Below are positions 24,596-37,223 of a stretch of DNA of 64,000 bases, piece by piece. The first letter of the stretch is position 1. Every line of letters starts with the position of its first letter. The translations under genes and the position numbers were made by a program. Origin of the DNA: Tetrahymena elliotti 4EA (lineage: Eukaryota; Ciliophora; Oligohymenophorea; Hymenostomatida; Tetrahymenidae); contig JH720303.1 in the NCBI GenBank assembly GCA_000231825.2, positions 372,001 through 436,000 on the forward strand, written 5' to 3'. The notes below the pieces were generated by a model. That model saw nothing but the letters and a program-made list of their open reading frames with translations. It was not told the origin of the DNA and made no database searches.

Positions 24596-27484
24596 ATGGA
24601 TGAGAATAAATAAACTTTTTTGTGCTTTTTAGTTACTAAAGAAATAGTATAAGTGCAAAATATGTAATCTGTCTATAAAATAGCGTAGTATAGTTCTATT
24701 GACTTTTAAAATTGCATGCTTTAACTAGATTAAACTGCTTTAGTAGAATTAGATGAAAATACTTAGAAAGTTTATATCAATCCCATCTTCATAGATGAAT
24801 TAAAAGTTGTTAATTTCTCAAGGGAAATTCCTATCTAGGTTTTTTACAGCACTAATATTATTAAAAAAGAAAGTTTGTGTCAGTAAGTCTGCAATGGAGG
24901 TACCTGCAATGCTATTAAACAACCATTTACTTATTTATCAGATGTATGTAATACTTGCTCTAATAATTAAATTGGATAGACATGCCAATTTAACTTCTAA
25001 GAAATGTCAAGTAAATTCTATTGTCTTTGAACCCAAGATTTTTTGTCAAAATTAAAATAATTTTTAATCTTTATAAGATAATATTTTTAGACACTTAAAA
25101 TTTTTAACTCTTGAAAAAAATTATTAGAATATAAATGTTTAAAAATAAATATTAATTTCTTTCCAAAAAAAAGTTCATAAAAAAAAATTATTAAAACAAC
25201 TTTAATCTATATAATTTAATAATTTTTTAAATAAGTAAATAACTAGTACCAGTTCACTTTTTAAACTAAGAAATGGAAATTTATCAGAGTTTAAGTCAAT
25301 ATTCCTGTTAAACTAGATTAAAACTATCATATGGTTATTGTTTAAACACAATCTATTTTGCAGTAGAATTTTATCATGTATTATTCATAACAGATGAGAT
25401 TTATGTCTAATAAAGATGATTCTTCAGCTCCTATTAATGGATTTGATTAATCTATGGTTAGAAATTCAAATAGTATTATCGATGAGCTATTTACTAAAGA
25501 ATATATAGCAAGCGTGATTTAGTCAAGCTCAGAGGCTAATTAAAATTAATTCAATAACACTTATTAAGCTGTCTTTTATATTTATTTATTTAACAATGAT
25601 TATAGAGATGTAAATGTTGAATTTTCTTTTTTCGATGATAAAGCATATGCTAAGTATTAGATCTAAAACTTAAATTTGTTTGATCTACCAACATGGGTGT
25701 TCTATCTTATGATGGGATTTGCAATTATGTTCTTTATTGCAATTCTTTGTTTAGTTAAAGCTCTTGTTAAAAGATATTAAGAAGAATAAAATGAGAGAGG
25801 CCTACTAAATCGCAGAAACCTTGAGAAATTAACTCCTGAAGTAGTAGAATCTCACATTCCTAAGTATACCTTCAAGCATATCTTTAAGGCTGTTAAAAAA
25901 AGAAGGGATGAAATATTAAAAGAATGTTAGATAGAACAGAATCCATCTGAGCAGTTAAATGAACAGGAATTTAATAAAAAGAAACAAGAATAAGAAGAAA
26001 TTCGTAGGAAAGTCTAGGAAAGATGCGAAAATATTCTAGGAAATGGAGAATGTGGTATTTGTTTATGCAATTTTGAATATGAAGATGAATGCAGATTAAC
26101 AATATGTGATCATATTTTTCATATATCATGCTTTGATCCTTGGTTGTATAAAAATTAGAATTGTCCTTATTGCAGGACATAAATTACAGAAGCAGCTTTG
26201 AAGGAGTGGAAACTAAAAACTCAAAAGTACTACCCTCTTGATTAATCATTACGTTCTGTGTAAACTATTGATAGCAAAAAATTGAGCAAATCTGAAGATG
26301 TTGATGAGAAAGATAAATAATAGAATGTTTAATAAAATAATGATTTAGATTAGTAGAAAAAAGATATAAATTATGATGGGGAAGCATTTTCAGCTGATTT
26401 AGTCAAGAAAGATGTAAAAAATTTCGAAATTGAGATGAAGCCTATATATTTTCATACTCTTAGTTTATAGTCATTAAAGCTAATAGAATCACCTAATAAA
26501 CTTTAAAATAATCGTAGTAATAAGAAGCATGCAACTGCAAAAATAGAGAAAGATACTATAAAAACTCTAGAAAATTATTTTAACAAATCTTAAAACTAAG
26601 ATAAACAAGAAATTGATCTTAGGAGAAAAAAAGTAAAAGCTAATACTTTTATCTCTCCAACTAATTAAAGTAACCCTTACGATAATGAACCTAAGTCTGC
26701 TCATCTTGGTAAAATTTTAAGAGGTCACGAACAGTATTACCAAGACACGTTTGCTACAGTCAACTAAGATTCGCCTGAAAATTTTATTTCTAATCCTTAA
26801 AAAGCAGCATTTGATTTCAAATAAAATTTAAATAATATTAACGAAGTTGATAATTCAGAAGCCTCAACAAGGATAAGATAAGATTCTAATTTATTTTCTA
26901 TTAATGATCCCTTTTCTCATAATAAATTATTTTAAAATCACGACTCTTCTAGCAAGTTAAGCTAAAATGGAAATTATAACTTAAATTCTTAGGATAGCAT
27001 CTTGAAAATTGGAATGATTGAGTCTCCTAGAGTGGACTCAGCATACGAAAAGAAAAGTAAATCTAGCAAATTCAAATTGAGTTAAAGAGGATTAGGATCT
27101 AACTAAGATTTATAATCAATAATTGATTTAGATAATGAAGAAAAAGATAACAATTAAGAAAGCAACAATAAGCTACAAGCTGAAAATAAAATTGGTTAAG
27201 TTGAGAAGTTGATATAATAGTAATAAAACAAAGAGCAATAATTTATCAACATAAACCTTAAAAAATAGCAAAGTGCCAATTTGGATTTCATCAACTCTAA
27301 CTTCTTTAAAAAAGAAAAAGATAAACAAAATGATGACCAAAATGAAATTGATATTAAATTTATCAAAAGCTAGTCATAAAAGAGCTAAACTCTAACAAGT
27401 TTCTCACCAAAAAAAAAGTAAGATCACAATTAAAAACAAGAAGTCAAATCTAATACCAACATAGAAAATTTAAAGTTTAATTGA
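24596..27484 (+). CDS. Membrane-anchored RING-H2 protein with EGF-like ectodomain, probable E3 ubiquitin ligase
   Basis: Exons 24596-25010 and 25236-27484 give about 887 aa. A weak hydrophobic N-terminus (FLCFLV) is followed by a beta-rich luminal region and a Cys cluster at about residues 95-130 (CQQVCNGGTCN ... CNTCSNNQIGQTC) that fits an EGF-like fold. A strongly hydrophobic helix spans about residues 292-316. The cytosolic part carries a RING-H2 finger at Cys411-Cys451, with C-x2-C, C-x-H, H-x2-C and C-x2-C spacing (CGIC ... CDHIFHISC ... CPYC). The last 430 residues are disordered and Ser/Asn/Lys-rich. Such transmembrane RING proteins transfer ubiquitin to membrane cargo; this is family knowledge, not shown here. 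The splice uses an AAG acceptor at 25235; without it a TGA at about 25028 would end the first exon. The start is uncertain: a canonical intron-like segment (24578-24632) suggests a possible upstream signal-peptide exon. Confidence 0.8.
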
Positions 27485-28188
27485 AATCTCAACCTAAAAA
27501 TAATTAATTTAATTTTAGTGGATTTCTATATTTTATCAAAAGTTATAGCATTTGCATTTATTATTTTAGTTATTCATTTTATTCTATTAAATTTTCAAAA
27601 TCTAAATTTTTCTTGCATCCTAAACATAAATTTAAAAATCAGTTTAAATCTTATTTTAAAATTAATTACTTAATAAATCAATCAATCAATAAAAAATTTA
27701 TTTAAATATTTATACTGATACTAACATAATTAGTCTATTTTATTCATAATTTGAAAAGAAAATCAACTAATTTATTAATAATTAATAAATATGTTTGGGA
27801 GAGCTAAAATAATTCATTAAAAATGATTTTTTTGTTACAATTTAGGTGAATAAAATTAGTTAATTATAAAATAATTGAGTAAATAAATAAATAAATTATA
27901 ATGATAAATTTAATGATTTAAAATTATTTGATTTGTTTTCTTTTTCTTTCATCTGATAAAATTATAAAAATAAGCAAAATATAGTTAAAAGTATATTTGA
28001 GTCAGCCAAGATATGTAGGGTAACCAATAACAATCGAAATATAGTTGTTAAGAGTTATTTTTAATATTCTGTAATTTAAGATATTTTAATGTTAATTAAT
28101 TTGCTTGTAAATTTTTAATTATTTTTGCAAAAATTCATATAAACAAAGAAATTACTAAAGAGTTGAAAAGCATCAACAATTATAAAAA
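27485..28188. other. Intergenic AT-rich spacer
   Basis: No coding or RNA feature is seen between the RING gene and the C2-like gene, which lie on the same strand. Confidence 0.6.
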
Positions 28189-30615
28189 ATGAATAGCGAA
28201 GATGAGTAGTATGATAGAGAAAATTACTCGTTGATAATAATCAATTTTTTAGATACAGATTTTGAGGATAACTCAAAAGCAGTAGCTTTAATTTACTTGA
28301 ATGGTGAATTAGATGATACAATTAAAATTAAAGGTTCAACAACTATATTTATTCATAAATAAGATGTTCTAACTTTTGAAATCAAAGACTAGTCACCTCC
28401 TTAGACTATAGGTTAGATTGATTTAGCAACTTTATAACTTCTCCAAGAAGAAGAAAGGAATTTCTAAAAGTGGCTTCCTAGTGTCTATAATTAGAAAATG
28501 CATAAATTTTTGTTTGAATTTGAAATATAAAAAATGGGAACATTAAGCTCTAGCAAAATTTTAAGGAATTAAAATTAGGCAAATGAAGTAGAATCTGGTT
28601 AGTAAAATAGAAACAGTTAGATTTAGTCATAACTTTCAGGAAGTGATAAGTACATTCCTTGTATCTAATCCACTTAACTAAATAATACAAATTAATAATT
28701 GGTAAATAAAACAGAGGAAGTAAATAAAGTATCAGATAAAACACCTTCTAAATAAACAGTTGGTATTCACGAGTATCAAAAATATTTAGATAATGAAATC
28801 AATCAAGGAAAATAAATAAAAAACTAAGAGCAAGAACATTAGATTAATAAGGATGATAACACTTAACCATAGAAAGAAATTTTCACAATATCTCCTATAA
28901 AAGTGATTGAAGAATAAGATGTTAAAAAAAATGGTTACTCTTTCTAAAAGTTTAATAAAAATAACTAATTAACCTTAAGTGAGGCTTAAAATGGTGACTC
29001 TAATTTAGTTAACAGTAATGGTGATAATCTTAACTTAATATCTAGCTAGATAAATAAATATTAAGTATCGCCTAATGGACCTTCTTAAGCTATTTTTATG
29101 ACTGAATCAAGTTAGATATATGATGTTCTTGAGGATGAGCTTGTCAAATTAGCTAAGAAAATTTAGAATAAAAACTTTAACTCACTTATTGAAAAGCGCC
29201 GTTCTTAATACCTTGAATTGAAAAATTTATTATAAGAAATATCAGAACAGTTTGAAGCTCTTAAAAAGCACCCATGTAGAGGATGTGAGAAGAAGTATAT
29301 CCCATCAATTTAAAAAGGTATTTAAAAGCTTTATTCAGGATATAAATAATTGATGAGTTAAATATCTTAATCCCAACAAATTTAAACTAGCCAATAGCAA
29401 TAATTATAATAATCATAAAGAAATTAATTGCCAGTATAAGAATTTATATAATCTCTGAGTGCATCGAAAAAAGGAGTAGCATAAGTACAAGCTAAATAAA
29501 ATACTTAGAGATCTAAAAGCCCAATAACATCTAGAAGCTTTTAAGCTAATTAATTAGCAAGTAGTAATGGAAAATAAAACAAAAATATAGAATAACAAAT
29601 AAGCAATAGTTAGTAATTCAATAGACAAACAGCTGTTTATCAAATGAGTCCTACCAACTCTAAAAAAGTAGATAAAATTAAAGAGGAAGAGCTAAAAACT
29701 CACAATTTATAAGTTAATTCTGAGTATGTTAGGAATCAGTTAGAAACATAATTTAAAAGAACCCATGATTTAGAAGTTGAAAACAAATAGCTAAAGCTTA
29801 GAAATTTTGTATTAGAGGGGGATTTGAAGAATTTACTGAAAAGAATTTAGTCAGAGAAATTAACTTTTTCAAGTCGTGCCACCTTTAAATTGCAAGAATT
29901 CAGATAGATATTTGAATATTTCCATTCATTGAGATTAGAGAGAGAGTCATTGCTTGATGAAATCCACCAACTGTAAGAAGAGCTTAAAATAGGTTAATAA
30001 GTTGATAAAAAAAAGACGAGCTTTAACAATAGTTAAAAGTAAAATAATTTATAATAAAAGAGTATATAATAGACTATGAATGAATATGCTAAATACAAGT
30101 AAGATACCTTGTAATCTATTTAACAAGAAGAACAAAGAGTTGAAAACGAAGGTAGAAGTTACCGTTATCCTTCTTCACTATCTTAGTAGTATGGTTATCC
30201 TCATAATCAATCTCAATCTCTTTCGCCAAAACCTAGAGATCATTTTAGCAATCAAATATATTAACAATATGGGGTAGATGAAACATCTTAATTTTATCAG
30301 GATAAATACCCATCTTATAAATATGATGACCAAAGCTTTACTAATGGTGGAGTTTATTTGAAAAATGATATTTCAAACATACTGAAAGCTTCATAAAATT
30401 CTTATCCATAATATGTTAGGGATAATTCAAGTTAAAAACAAATTTCAAAAAGCATAAAAGATAATACCTCACCTTCATAAGGAACAGTCTATGATACAAA
30501 AACAAAAGAAAATGGTCCTCCATCAACTGGAAGTACTAGAAGTGAAATTCATCACTTACTCAACCAAAGAAAAAATGTAATTAATGAATTACTAGAAAAA
30601 ATAGGAGAAATTTGA
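28189..30615 (+). CDS. C2-like domain and coiled-coil protein, function unknown
   Basis: One uninterrupted frame of 808 aa runs from ATG (AAAAATG) to TGA. Residues about 1-115 alternate short hydrophobic strands with charged loops (AVALIYLNG, VLTFEIKDQS, TIGQIDLATL, KWLPSVYN). This resembles the all-beta N-terminal C2 domains of ciliary and centrosomal proteins; the Asp cage of calcium-binding C2 domains is not evident. A Gln/Asn/Ser-rich linker follows. Next is a helical segment containing a Cys pair (HPCRGCEKKY) at about 29270-29300, which could bind a metal or form a disulphide. A strong coiled coil lies at about 29690-30000. The C-terminus is Tyr/Ser/Gln-rich and ends in a short helix (VINELLEKIGEI). 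A structural role in the cytoskeleton or basal body is plausible but unproven. Confidence 0.7.
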
Positions 30616-32404
30616 TAAAAGAGAGTTTTTGTGTTAATTAACAAAAAATTAAAATAATATTATTATTGCGATCACCTATTATTAAGAGTTTTATTTGTTA
30701 TATTAAAAGAGAATATCTTAAAACCATTTATCTTTAAGTTATTCAACATTTGTATCTATTTTTTAATTTTTATAGCTAATTTACTTAATATTCATCAAGA
30801 ATTGTTTTACTTTTAAGGAAAACTGTGTTTATTATAAAATGTTTTGTAAAACTGTTCTTCATCAATATAAAAGAAATAATTTGTTTAATACTTTTTAATT
30901 ATATTTAAAGGATTAGAATAGAAGCAAAGCTTTAATTATTAATTATTTTTCTTTAAGGATAATAAATTTGTTTCAAATATTAATAGTTATTATAATTCTA
31001 ACAATCAAATTATTTTAAAAAATTTTTTTATTTTTGATTTCAACACTTTATTAAAATTAAAAGATATTTTCTAAAAACCTTTTCCTTAAAAAAATATAAT
31101 TGTATTAATTAGAGATTTGAGTCATTTTTCACAATCAAAATCAAACTACTTAAAAAATATTTTCTTAAAGCTGATTATTTTTATTTTTCCTTCAAAAAAA
31201 TAAAAAATCCATTCATTCATTCATTCATTCATTCATTGTTTTTCTCCTCTTTAAATGTTCTTTTGTGGCTGGTTAGATTCATTTTTTAAATATACTTGAA
31301 CTTAGATAAATAGATAACTTTAATTTCTTTTCAAAGATTTTTCCTAAGAAATAGAAAATTAGATTAATAAAAATACTTACTTAGATAATAAAGCAAATAT
31401 TAATAATTTAAAAATTGGATAAAAATATATAAAACCAAAAGTATTTAGTAGATATTTATCTATTCAATGATAAAGTGGGATAATATTTCTTTTATTCTTA
31501 AAAATATTTTATCTTATTGAAATTCGAATTAAGGTTTTCATTTTTAAGTTGGTAGAAATGCAAATCAAATTATATTACTTATTTTTGATTTTAACATTAC
31601 ATTACATTAAATTAATATTTATTTATTTTCTATCGTTCCTTAATTGAATGCTTCTATAGCAATTAGATTTTAACTTATTGGTTTTAAATTTTGTTTGGGT
31701 TTAACAACGAAGTTATTTGTAAGTGAAAATTTAGTAGGTAACTTGAATTAAAAACTTTACATTAAAATTTGAATAAGGGTACAGTTTATTTTGATATTGA
31801 CATTTTATTTTAAATAAGATATCTTTATCATATTTATTAGCAATTGTTTTTAAAAAACACAAAATACATTCGGAATTGTCTATTTTAAATTCAAATTTTA
31901 ACAAGCAACTTCTTTAATTTTAAATTTAAATCTTACTGGATTTACAAAATAAATCTATTTAAAAGATGCTAAAATTATGAAATGCGAAATAAAATTAAAA
32001 AATATCTATTCTTTATTAGCAAATGTATAAATATATTGCTTTAATTAATAAGAAAAATAATTATATGCTAAGATAAATTTAGTGTTAGTATTAGTAGTAT
32101 ATATTAATGAAGCGATTTTCTTACTTAGCTTTGCATTTGATCTTAATTTATTATTAATTACTATTTTTAATCAATTTATAGAGGAATTAATCAGAAAAGG
32201 ATATAGTCACACTTTTCTTAATCTTACAAGTCTTCTTATTAAATTTCTTTACTTTAAAACATCAAATCAGAATCAACCAAATAAATTGATTGATTGACTA
32301 AAATCAACTTGAATATTTTTATTTATTTTCTATTGAAGCTGCTTCCATATCAAATTTATTTACTCTTCTTTTAAATTATTCCATTATACTTCTAGCAATA
32401 CTAT
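30616..32404. other. Long intergenic AT-rich region
   Basis: 1.8 kb without coding texture. It contains an ATTC microsatellite near 31211. The standard-code frame at 32082-32297 looks like chance because of its hydrophobic composition and lack of neighbours in phase. Confidence 0.6.
31211..31237. repeat. ATTC microsatellite
   Basis: Six perfect ATTC units plus a partial seventh, inside intergenic DNA. Confidence 0.95.
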
Positions 32405-35400
32405 ATGCCATTTTTAGTACAGCCTATATTGAAACAAAGAGTATTTCTTTAAAAAAATTTCTAATTTACAATATTTTTTTATTTCTTTGCAGCCCCAAGA
32501 TACCTTTTTGATTGAGAAGAATTTTGATTGCAAGTATAAAATTTTTTGTTGGATTTTAACCTGATTAACTGGATTATGTAATCTAATTATTGAAAGAAAA
32601 CGAGTATTTCATAATTTATCTATTTTTTTCTAAATAGTTGGATAAATTCTAAATTTTACCTGATATTAATAATTATAATTAAAAAAAATAATAATAAATC
32701 TGACTTTTTCATCAAAATAGGTATATTAACCATTTTAAAAAAGTAAAAGGAAAGGATAAGAGTTTAATTAGTCAAAGAATTATAGAATTTGCATCCACTC
32801 ATGGTATTCAAAATATTTCATTTGAATGATATTTTCATTTAAAAATTATTTATCTCTTTATTTTTACTAATATTTTTTATTAAACAGAAAAGCAACTTTT
32901 TTGAAGTCAATGATCTTCTATAAGGTTTTGGAATAAAGCCATTGAATGCAGACAGTTTTGGATTTGGAAACAATCCAGCTATTAATTTGGCTGAGAAAGC
33001 TCCTATCTCTAAACCAATAAATATGCCTTAAAATTAACACAAGTAAATAAAATTAGATATTTTGCAAGTTTTTCATACATTTTTAACTCCTCCTTTTGGA
33101 ATTGAATTGGATCAAAATAAAAAATAGAAGATATTAAGATTATTTTATTTAAAAAAGGCCTTATGACTTTAATACTCCTAAAGGTGGTTCTAGTAACCCA
33201 TACTCTTATACAGCAAACACAAATTTCGGAAAAGAAACTAAAGTTAGAGCTGAATCAAGTAATAAATATCAACCAACATCTCATGCAACATCTAAGTACA
33301 CAGATGATTTGTGTGCGAAGTACAAATATAACCCAGCTCCTATACCAAACTAAACTAGTGATCCTTTAGCTTACAACCCTAATAAACTTTCAAATTTAGG
33401 AGTTAATTTATAATATCCCACTACTAAGTTATCTAATGTTGGCGTAGGATCTCATTCAAGTAATGTTCTGCCTGCTTATACAAAAGATAGCTACTTAAAT
33501 ATAAAAACTCCTTCTAATCCTAACAGACCATCAAATAGTTACCTTTAGCCTAGTAATCCAACCAAATATGAACCAACTTCTGCTCTTAATACACCAAGTA
33601 TTCCTTTGGTATAATAGCCTCCTTACAGCTAGGATATCAATAAAATAATAGCAGATATTAAAAGAAATTCTGGTTCTAGCACAGGACCTAATACCCCTAT
33701 TTATAAAGACTATTCTTCTCCTTCTAGTGTTCCTACTCCTTACAATTAATACACAGGAGGATCAAATCCTATTTCACCTCATATAAAAAATGATATTTCT
33801 CCCCTGAATAAAGTTGATCCTATAAAAAAGCCAATAGATAATTTACCTTATAATGTATCATCTCCTTATTCAAATAATCCCTCTAATATGTCTAATTTTG
33901 CTAATCCTAATAAAGCAAGCAACTTCAGCAATTTTAGTAATATCAATAACAACTATAATCCTGCTCCCTCAGCCCCTGCATAGACTAACAATAATAGTAA
34001 TAATATGATGAATTCTAGCCTTCTCAAGAGCTACGTATCTCCCTTCTTATCTTAACATATTAAAACATTTAGACCTAGGTTCGATTAAAAATATTAATCA
34101 GCATTAAAAGTTTGTATGCAAACAAATTCAGAATTTAATGATTATGAATTCCCTGCTTCAGATAAAAGTATCGCTCCTCCTGAAAATTTGAATGAATACC
34201 GTAGTATAAAGAATTGGGTTCGTCCTAGAGTGATTTGGGGTAAAGAAGAGTTTGAATTGTATTTTAAAATTATTGAGCCAAATGACATATAATAAGGTTA
34301 CTTAGGTGACTGTGCATTTTTATCAACAATAGCTGCTATTGCTGAAACACCTCACCGTATTTAAAGAATATTCATTAATGAATAAAAAAGCAAATATGGT
34401 TTATATGGATTAAATTTAGTCTGGAAAGGAGCACCTATTGAGGTTATAGTAGATGATTTAATTCCTGTAGATTCTAGAAACAAGCCTTACTTCTAATAAT
34501 CAAAAGAAAAAGAATTGTGGGCATTCTTAATAGAAAAAGCTTGGGCTAAATTGCATAAAAATTATCACTAGTTAAATGGTTAATTAGTCAAAGAGAGTAT
34601 GCATGATTTAACAGGTGCACCAATAAGAAATTTCGATCCAAGAAACTGTGACCCAAACATTCTTTGGAACAAAATAATAAAAGGAAAATCACATGACATT
34701 AACAGAATCATTTGTGCAGGTACTTTGGGTGAAGATACAGGTGATGATAATGACCCACTAAAAAAGCATGGTTTAATTAGTGGACATGCATATTCATTAA
34801 TTGGAGCATATGAAATAACTCTTAGAAATGGCCTTAAGGAAAAATTAGTTAAAATGAGAAACCCTTGGGGTAATTTTGGTAATAAATTTATTTATTCATT
34901 TCAACAATAAATATTTTATTTAACTCTTTAAATTGACCTTCTTAATTCTTTTATTTTAAACAAGCCTTCTTAATTCATTTAATTCTTTCAATTTTAAATT
35001 AAAAATAAAAATAATCTCAAAAAAATTAAATAGAATGGAATAAAACTTATGCAGACAAAGATTATTAATGGTAAAATGTCACTGAAGAAGATAAAAAGAG
35101 AATGGAATATTTAAATGAAGATGATGGTACATTCTTCATGAAATTTGAAACTTTTAGACAATATTATGACTCAGTGGATATATGCTATTACTTTGATGAT
35201 TACAGCTACTTTGGTATTAAGTAACATAAAAATATTTTTTCGTTTTTCATTTATTGGAAATTCAATTAGTTTTCTTAGCTTTTGTTGATGCGATTTAATT
35301 CTGAGCCTATCAAAATGATTATTATAAAAATTTCTTTTAGAATTAAAGATTTAAATGTGATTGGATAAAATTTTTTCTAGTTCTCAATTACGTTTAAAAG

Positions 35401-35912
35401 TTAACTTATTTTTGAAAAAGCTTTAACTTATTTTTCTTATAAATAGATGCCGTTCTAAATGCAATGAAGCTAAATACTTTAGGGTAGATCTTAAGAAAGA
35501 CTCTTATTGTTTCTATTTTGTTAGTCAGTTATCTATCAGATGCTTTGATGAAGACTATTAGTTTGTTAGTCCTAAAGACTAGGGACACTATTCTGAAACA
35601 AAAATTTGTGTTGCAGATTCAAATGGAAATATCATCCATAAAATTAAAGGTAAAAAAAGAGACTTGTTTTCTCCTAAGTATGTTGATAACGAAGATCGTT
35701 AGAAATTTAAAGCTGGCACTTATTATGTTTTTGTTTAAGTTTAATGGTAAAAAGGAGCTACTCATAGCTTTGGTATTGGGTGCTATACTAAGGATGCTGA
35801 CATAAAGCAAGTCACATAATATGATGCCAAGTGCTTAACATCATTTACTGATAAATGGTAAACTTAAGAACTCTATGAAAATGATATTGAAAAGGTTTAT
35901 GGCAGAGTTTGA
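32405..35912 (+). CDS. Calpain-like cysteine protease
   Basis: Seven exons (32405-32440, 32493-32533, 32638-32803, 32888-33042, 33158-34878, 35034-35220, 35447-35912) give 923 aa, all in phase. Residues about 80-440 are a Pro/Ser/Asn-rich, probably disordered N-terminal extension. The protease core follows and all three catalytic residues are visible: Cys518 in QGYLGDCAF, His676 in SGHAYS and Asn701 in RNPWG. Downstream, the WNKTYADKDYQW stretch matches the usual segment after the catalytic Asn. The C-terminal 150 residues form a beta-sandwich, the calpain C2-like (CBSW) domain. No penta-EF-hand is present, so this is an atypical, non-classical calpain. It probably performs limited cytosolic proteolysis, perhaps controlled by Ca2+. 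The very short first exon (12 codons, MPFLVQPILKQR) is supported by phase and by a canonical acceptor (TTGCAG). Exon 3 contains an odd Ile/Asn-rich patch that could hide another intron. Confidence 0.9.
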
Positions 35913-36893
35913 AATAGAATAAATAATATTTCAAGAAAATAAAATAAAACCCCCATTAATCCTCAATCATAAATTAATTAATAACCAAATAATTATAATT
36001 GATTAAAAGAAAAAGAATCTTATTTTAAATAATTTAAATAATAAACTTGTAAATAATTAATATTTAGTTTTAATCTTATAAATGTACATTACATACATAG
36101 CTAATTTTACTATGTTGACTTTACAATAAATATTTTATAATCATTACTGATTTTACATTTAAAGAAGCATTATGATTTAATAGATAAATTATGCAATTAT
36201 TTTATATTTTTAATGACTTTTTAGTGAAAGCATAATTTGAGAATAATCCTGATTAATTAATGAATACTGTGTGTTATCATATCAATATTTGATATTATTT
36301 TAAATTCTCAGATGTTAAAAATCTTAAGATTAGTATGTCTTAAACTAAAAAAATATGAATTTAATTATTAGTTTGATTTTTTAAAGCTGTTTTATGTTTT
36401 CCTAAGTATAATAGTGAATCAAATGGTCTATATTTTATTTATTGTTGCCTGTATACAAAGAAACAATTTTAATAAAACCATATTTTGGTAGAATTATTTT
36501 GCTCTACCTAAGCTTATAAAGGATGAATATAAATAGTGTCAGAGCTGGAACGTGTTTATAAGAAAAAAAAAATTAATAAAAAAATTATTTTTGAGTTCAA
36601 ATAAAAAAATTATTTTTGAATTCAAAACAAATAAATTTCTTGCTCCATTAAAGGTCACCAAAAAGTAATTAAAAATAATAAGTAGTTGTGATAAAATTAA
36701 TAAAATAATATATAAAACATAAAATTGAAAACAAAATGTTAATAAATTTAATGTTTTTTATTAGTTTTTTAGTTATATTATAAAATTTTTAAAGCTTTTT
36801 ATAGTAAAGTAATTTATCTACAAAAAGCTTTTTGTTTAAATTTTCATTTTCTCAAGTTTAAAATAAGCATGCATAGTGCATAATTCAATTTTT
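35913..36893. other. Convergent intergenic region
   Basis: The calpain gene and the cytochrome b5 gene point toward each other here. Sequence is AT-rich with a 25-nt tandem duplication at 36576. No other feature is seen. Confidence 0.6.
36576..36625. repeat. 25-nt direct tandem duplication
   Basis: Two adjacent 25-nt copies differ at one base (TTGAGTTC against TTGAATTC). It lies in non-coding DNA and probably arose by recent slippage. Confidence 0.9.
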
Positions 36894-37223
36894 TCATTTA
36901 GTTAATCTTCCAACACAAAGAGTTTTAAGTTTATCCTTTGCTCTTTATGAATGCTTTAATGCTTCGAAATCTTCTGAGCCATCCTAACCAGCTTTTGCAA
37001 ATATAATCTTTGAACCACCTGGATGAGCATGTTAGTATGAGGTTATATCAAAAACTAAACCATTTATAATAATCCAGGCATCCTCAAGCTTATTATGCTA
37101 GGCTACTTATTCGACAGTGTATTAAGGTAAAGACATAATTTAATCTTTAATGTTCCTCTCTAAAGGCTTTTAGAATCCATTAGGATCTAAAGTATTGCCT
37201 GATTTGCTATTTTCTTATCCCAT
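36894..37223 (-). CDS. Cytochrome b5-like heme-binding protein
   Basis: A single exon encodes 109 aa. The domain covers about residues 35-108. It has the hallmark HPGG motif (HAHPGGSKIIF, His67) and a second His at residue 91 (ALKHSQ). The 24-residue spacing between these two histidines equals that of the axial heme ligands in animal cytochrome b5. The conserved W-I-I-I-N-G-L-V-F-D-I-T-S-Y strand pattern precedes the first ligand. There is no C-terminal membrane helix, so it is a soluble one-domain form. The N-terminal 30 residues are polar, and a Gly at position 2 (MGQENSKSG) resembles a myristoylation signal, which would offer another route to membranes. Members pass single electrons to desaturases, hydroxylases or reductases; the partner here is unknown. 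Confidence 0.9.

Noticed and set aside
32082..32297. 71-codon frame upstream of the calpain gene
   Set aside because: Composition is that of random AT-rich sequence and it is not in phase with any calpain exon.
34076..34092. tRNA B-box-like AGGTTCGATTA
   Set aside because: It lies inside the calpain coding exon and no cloverleaf can be formed around it.
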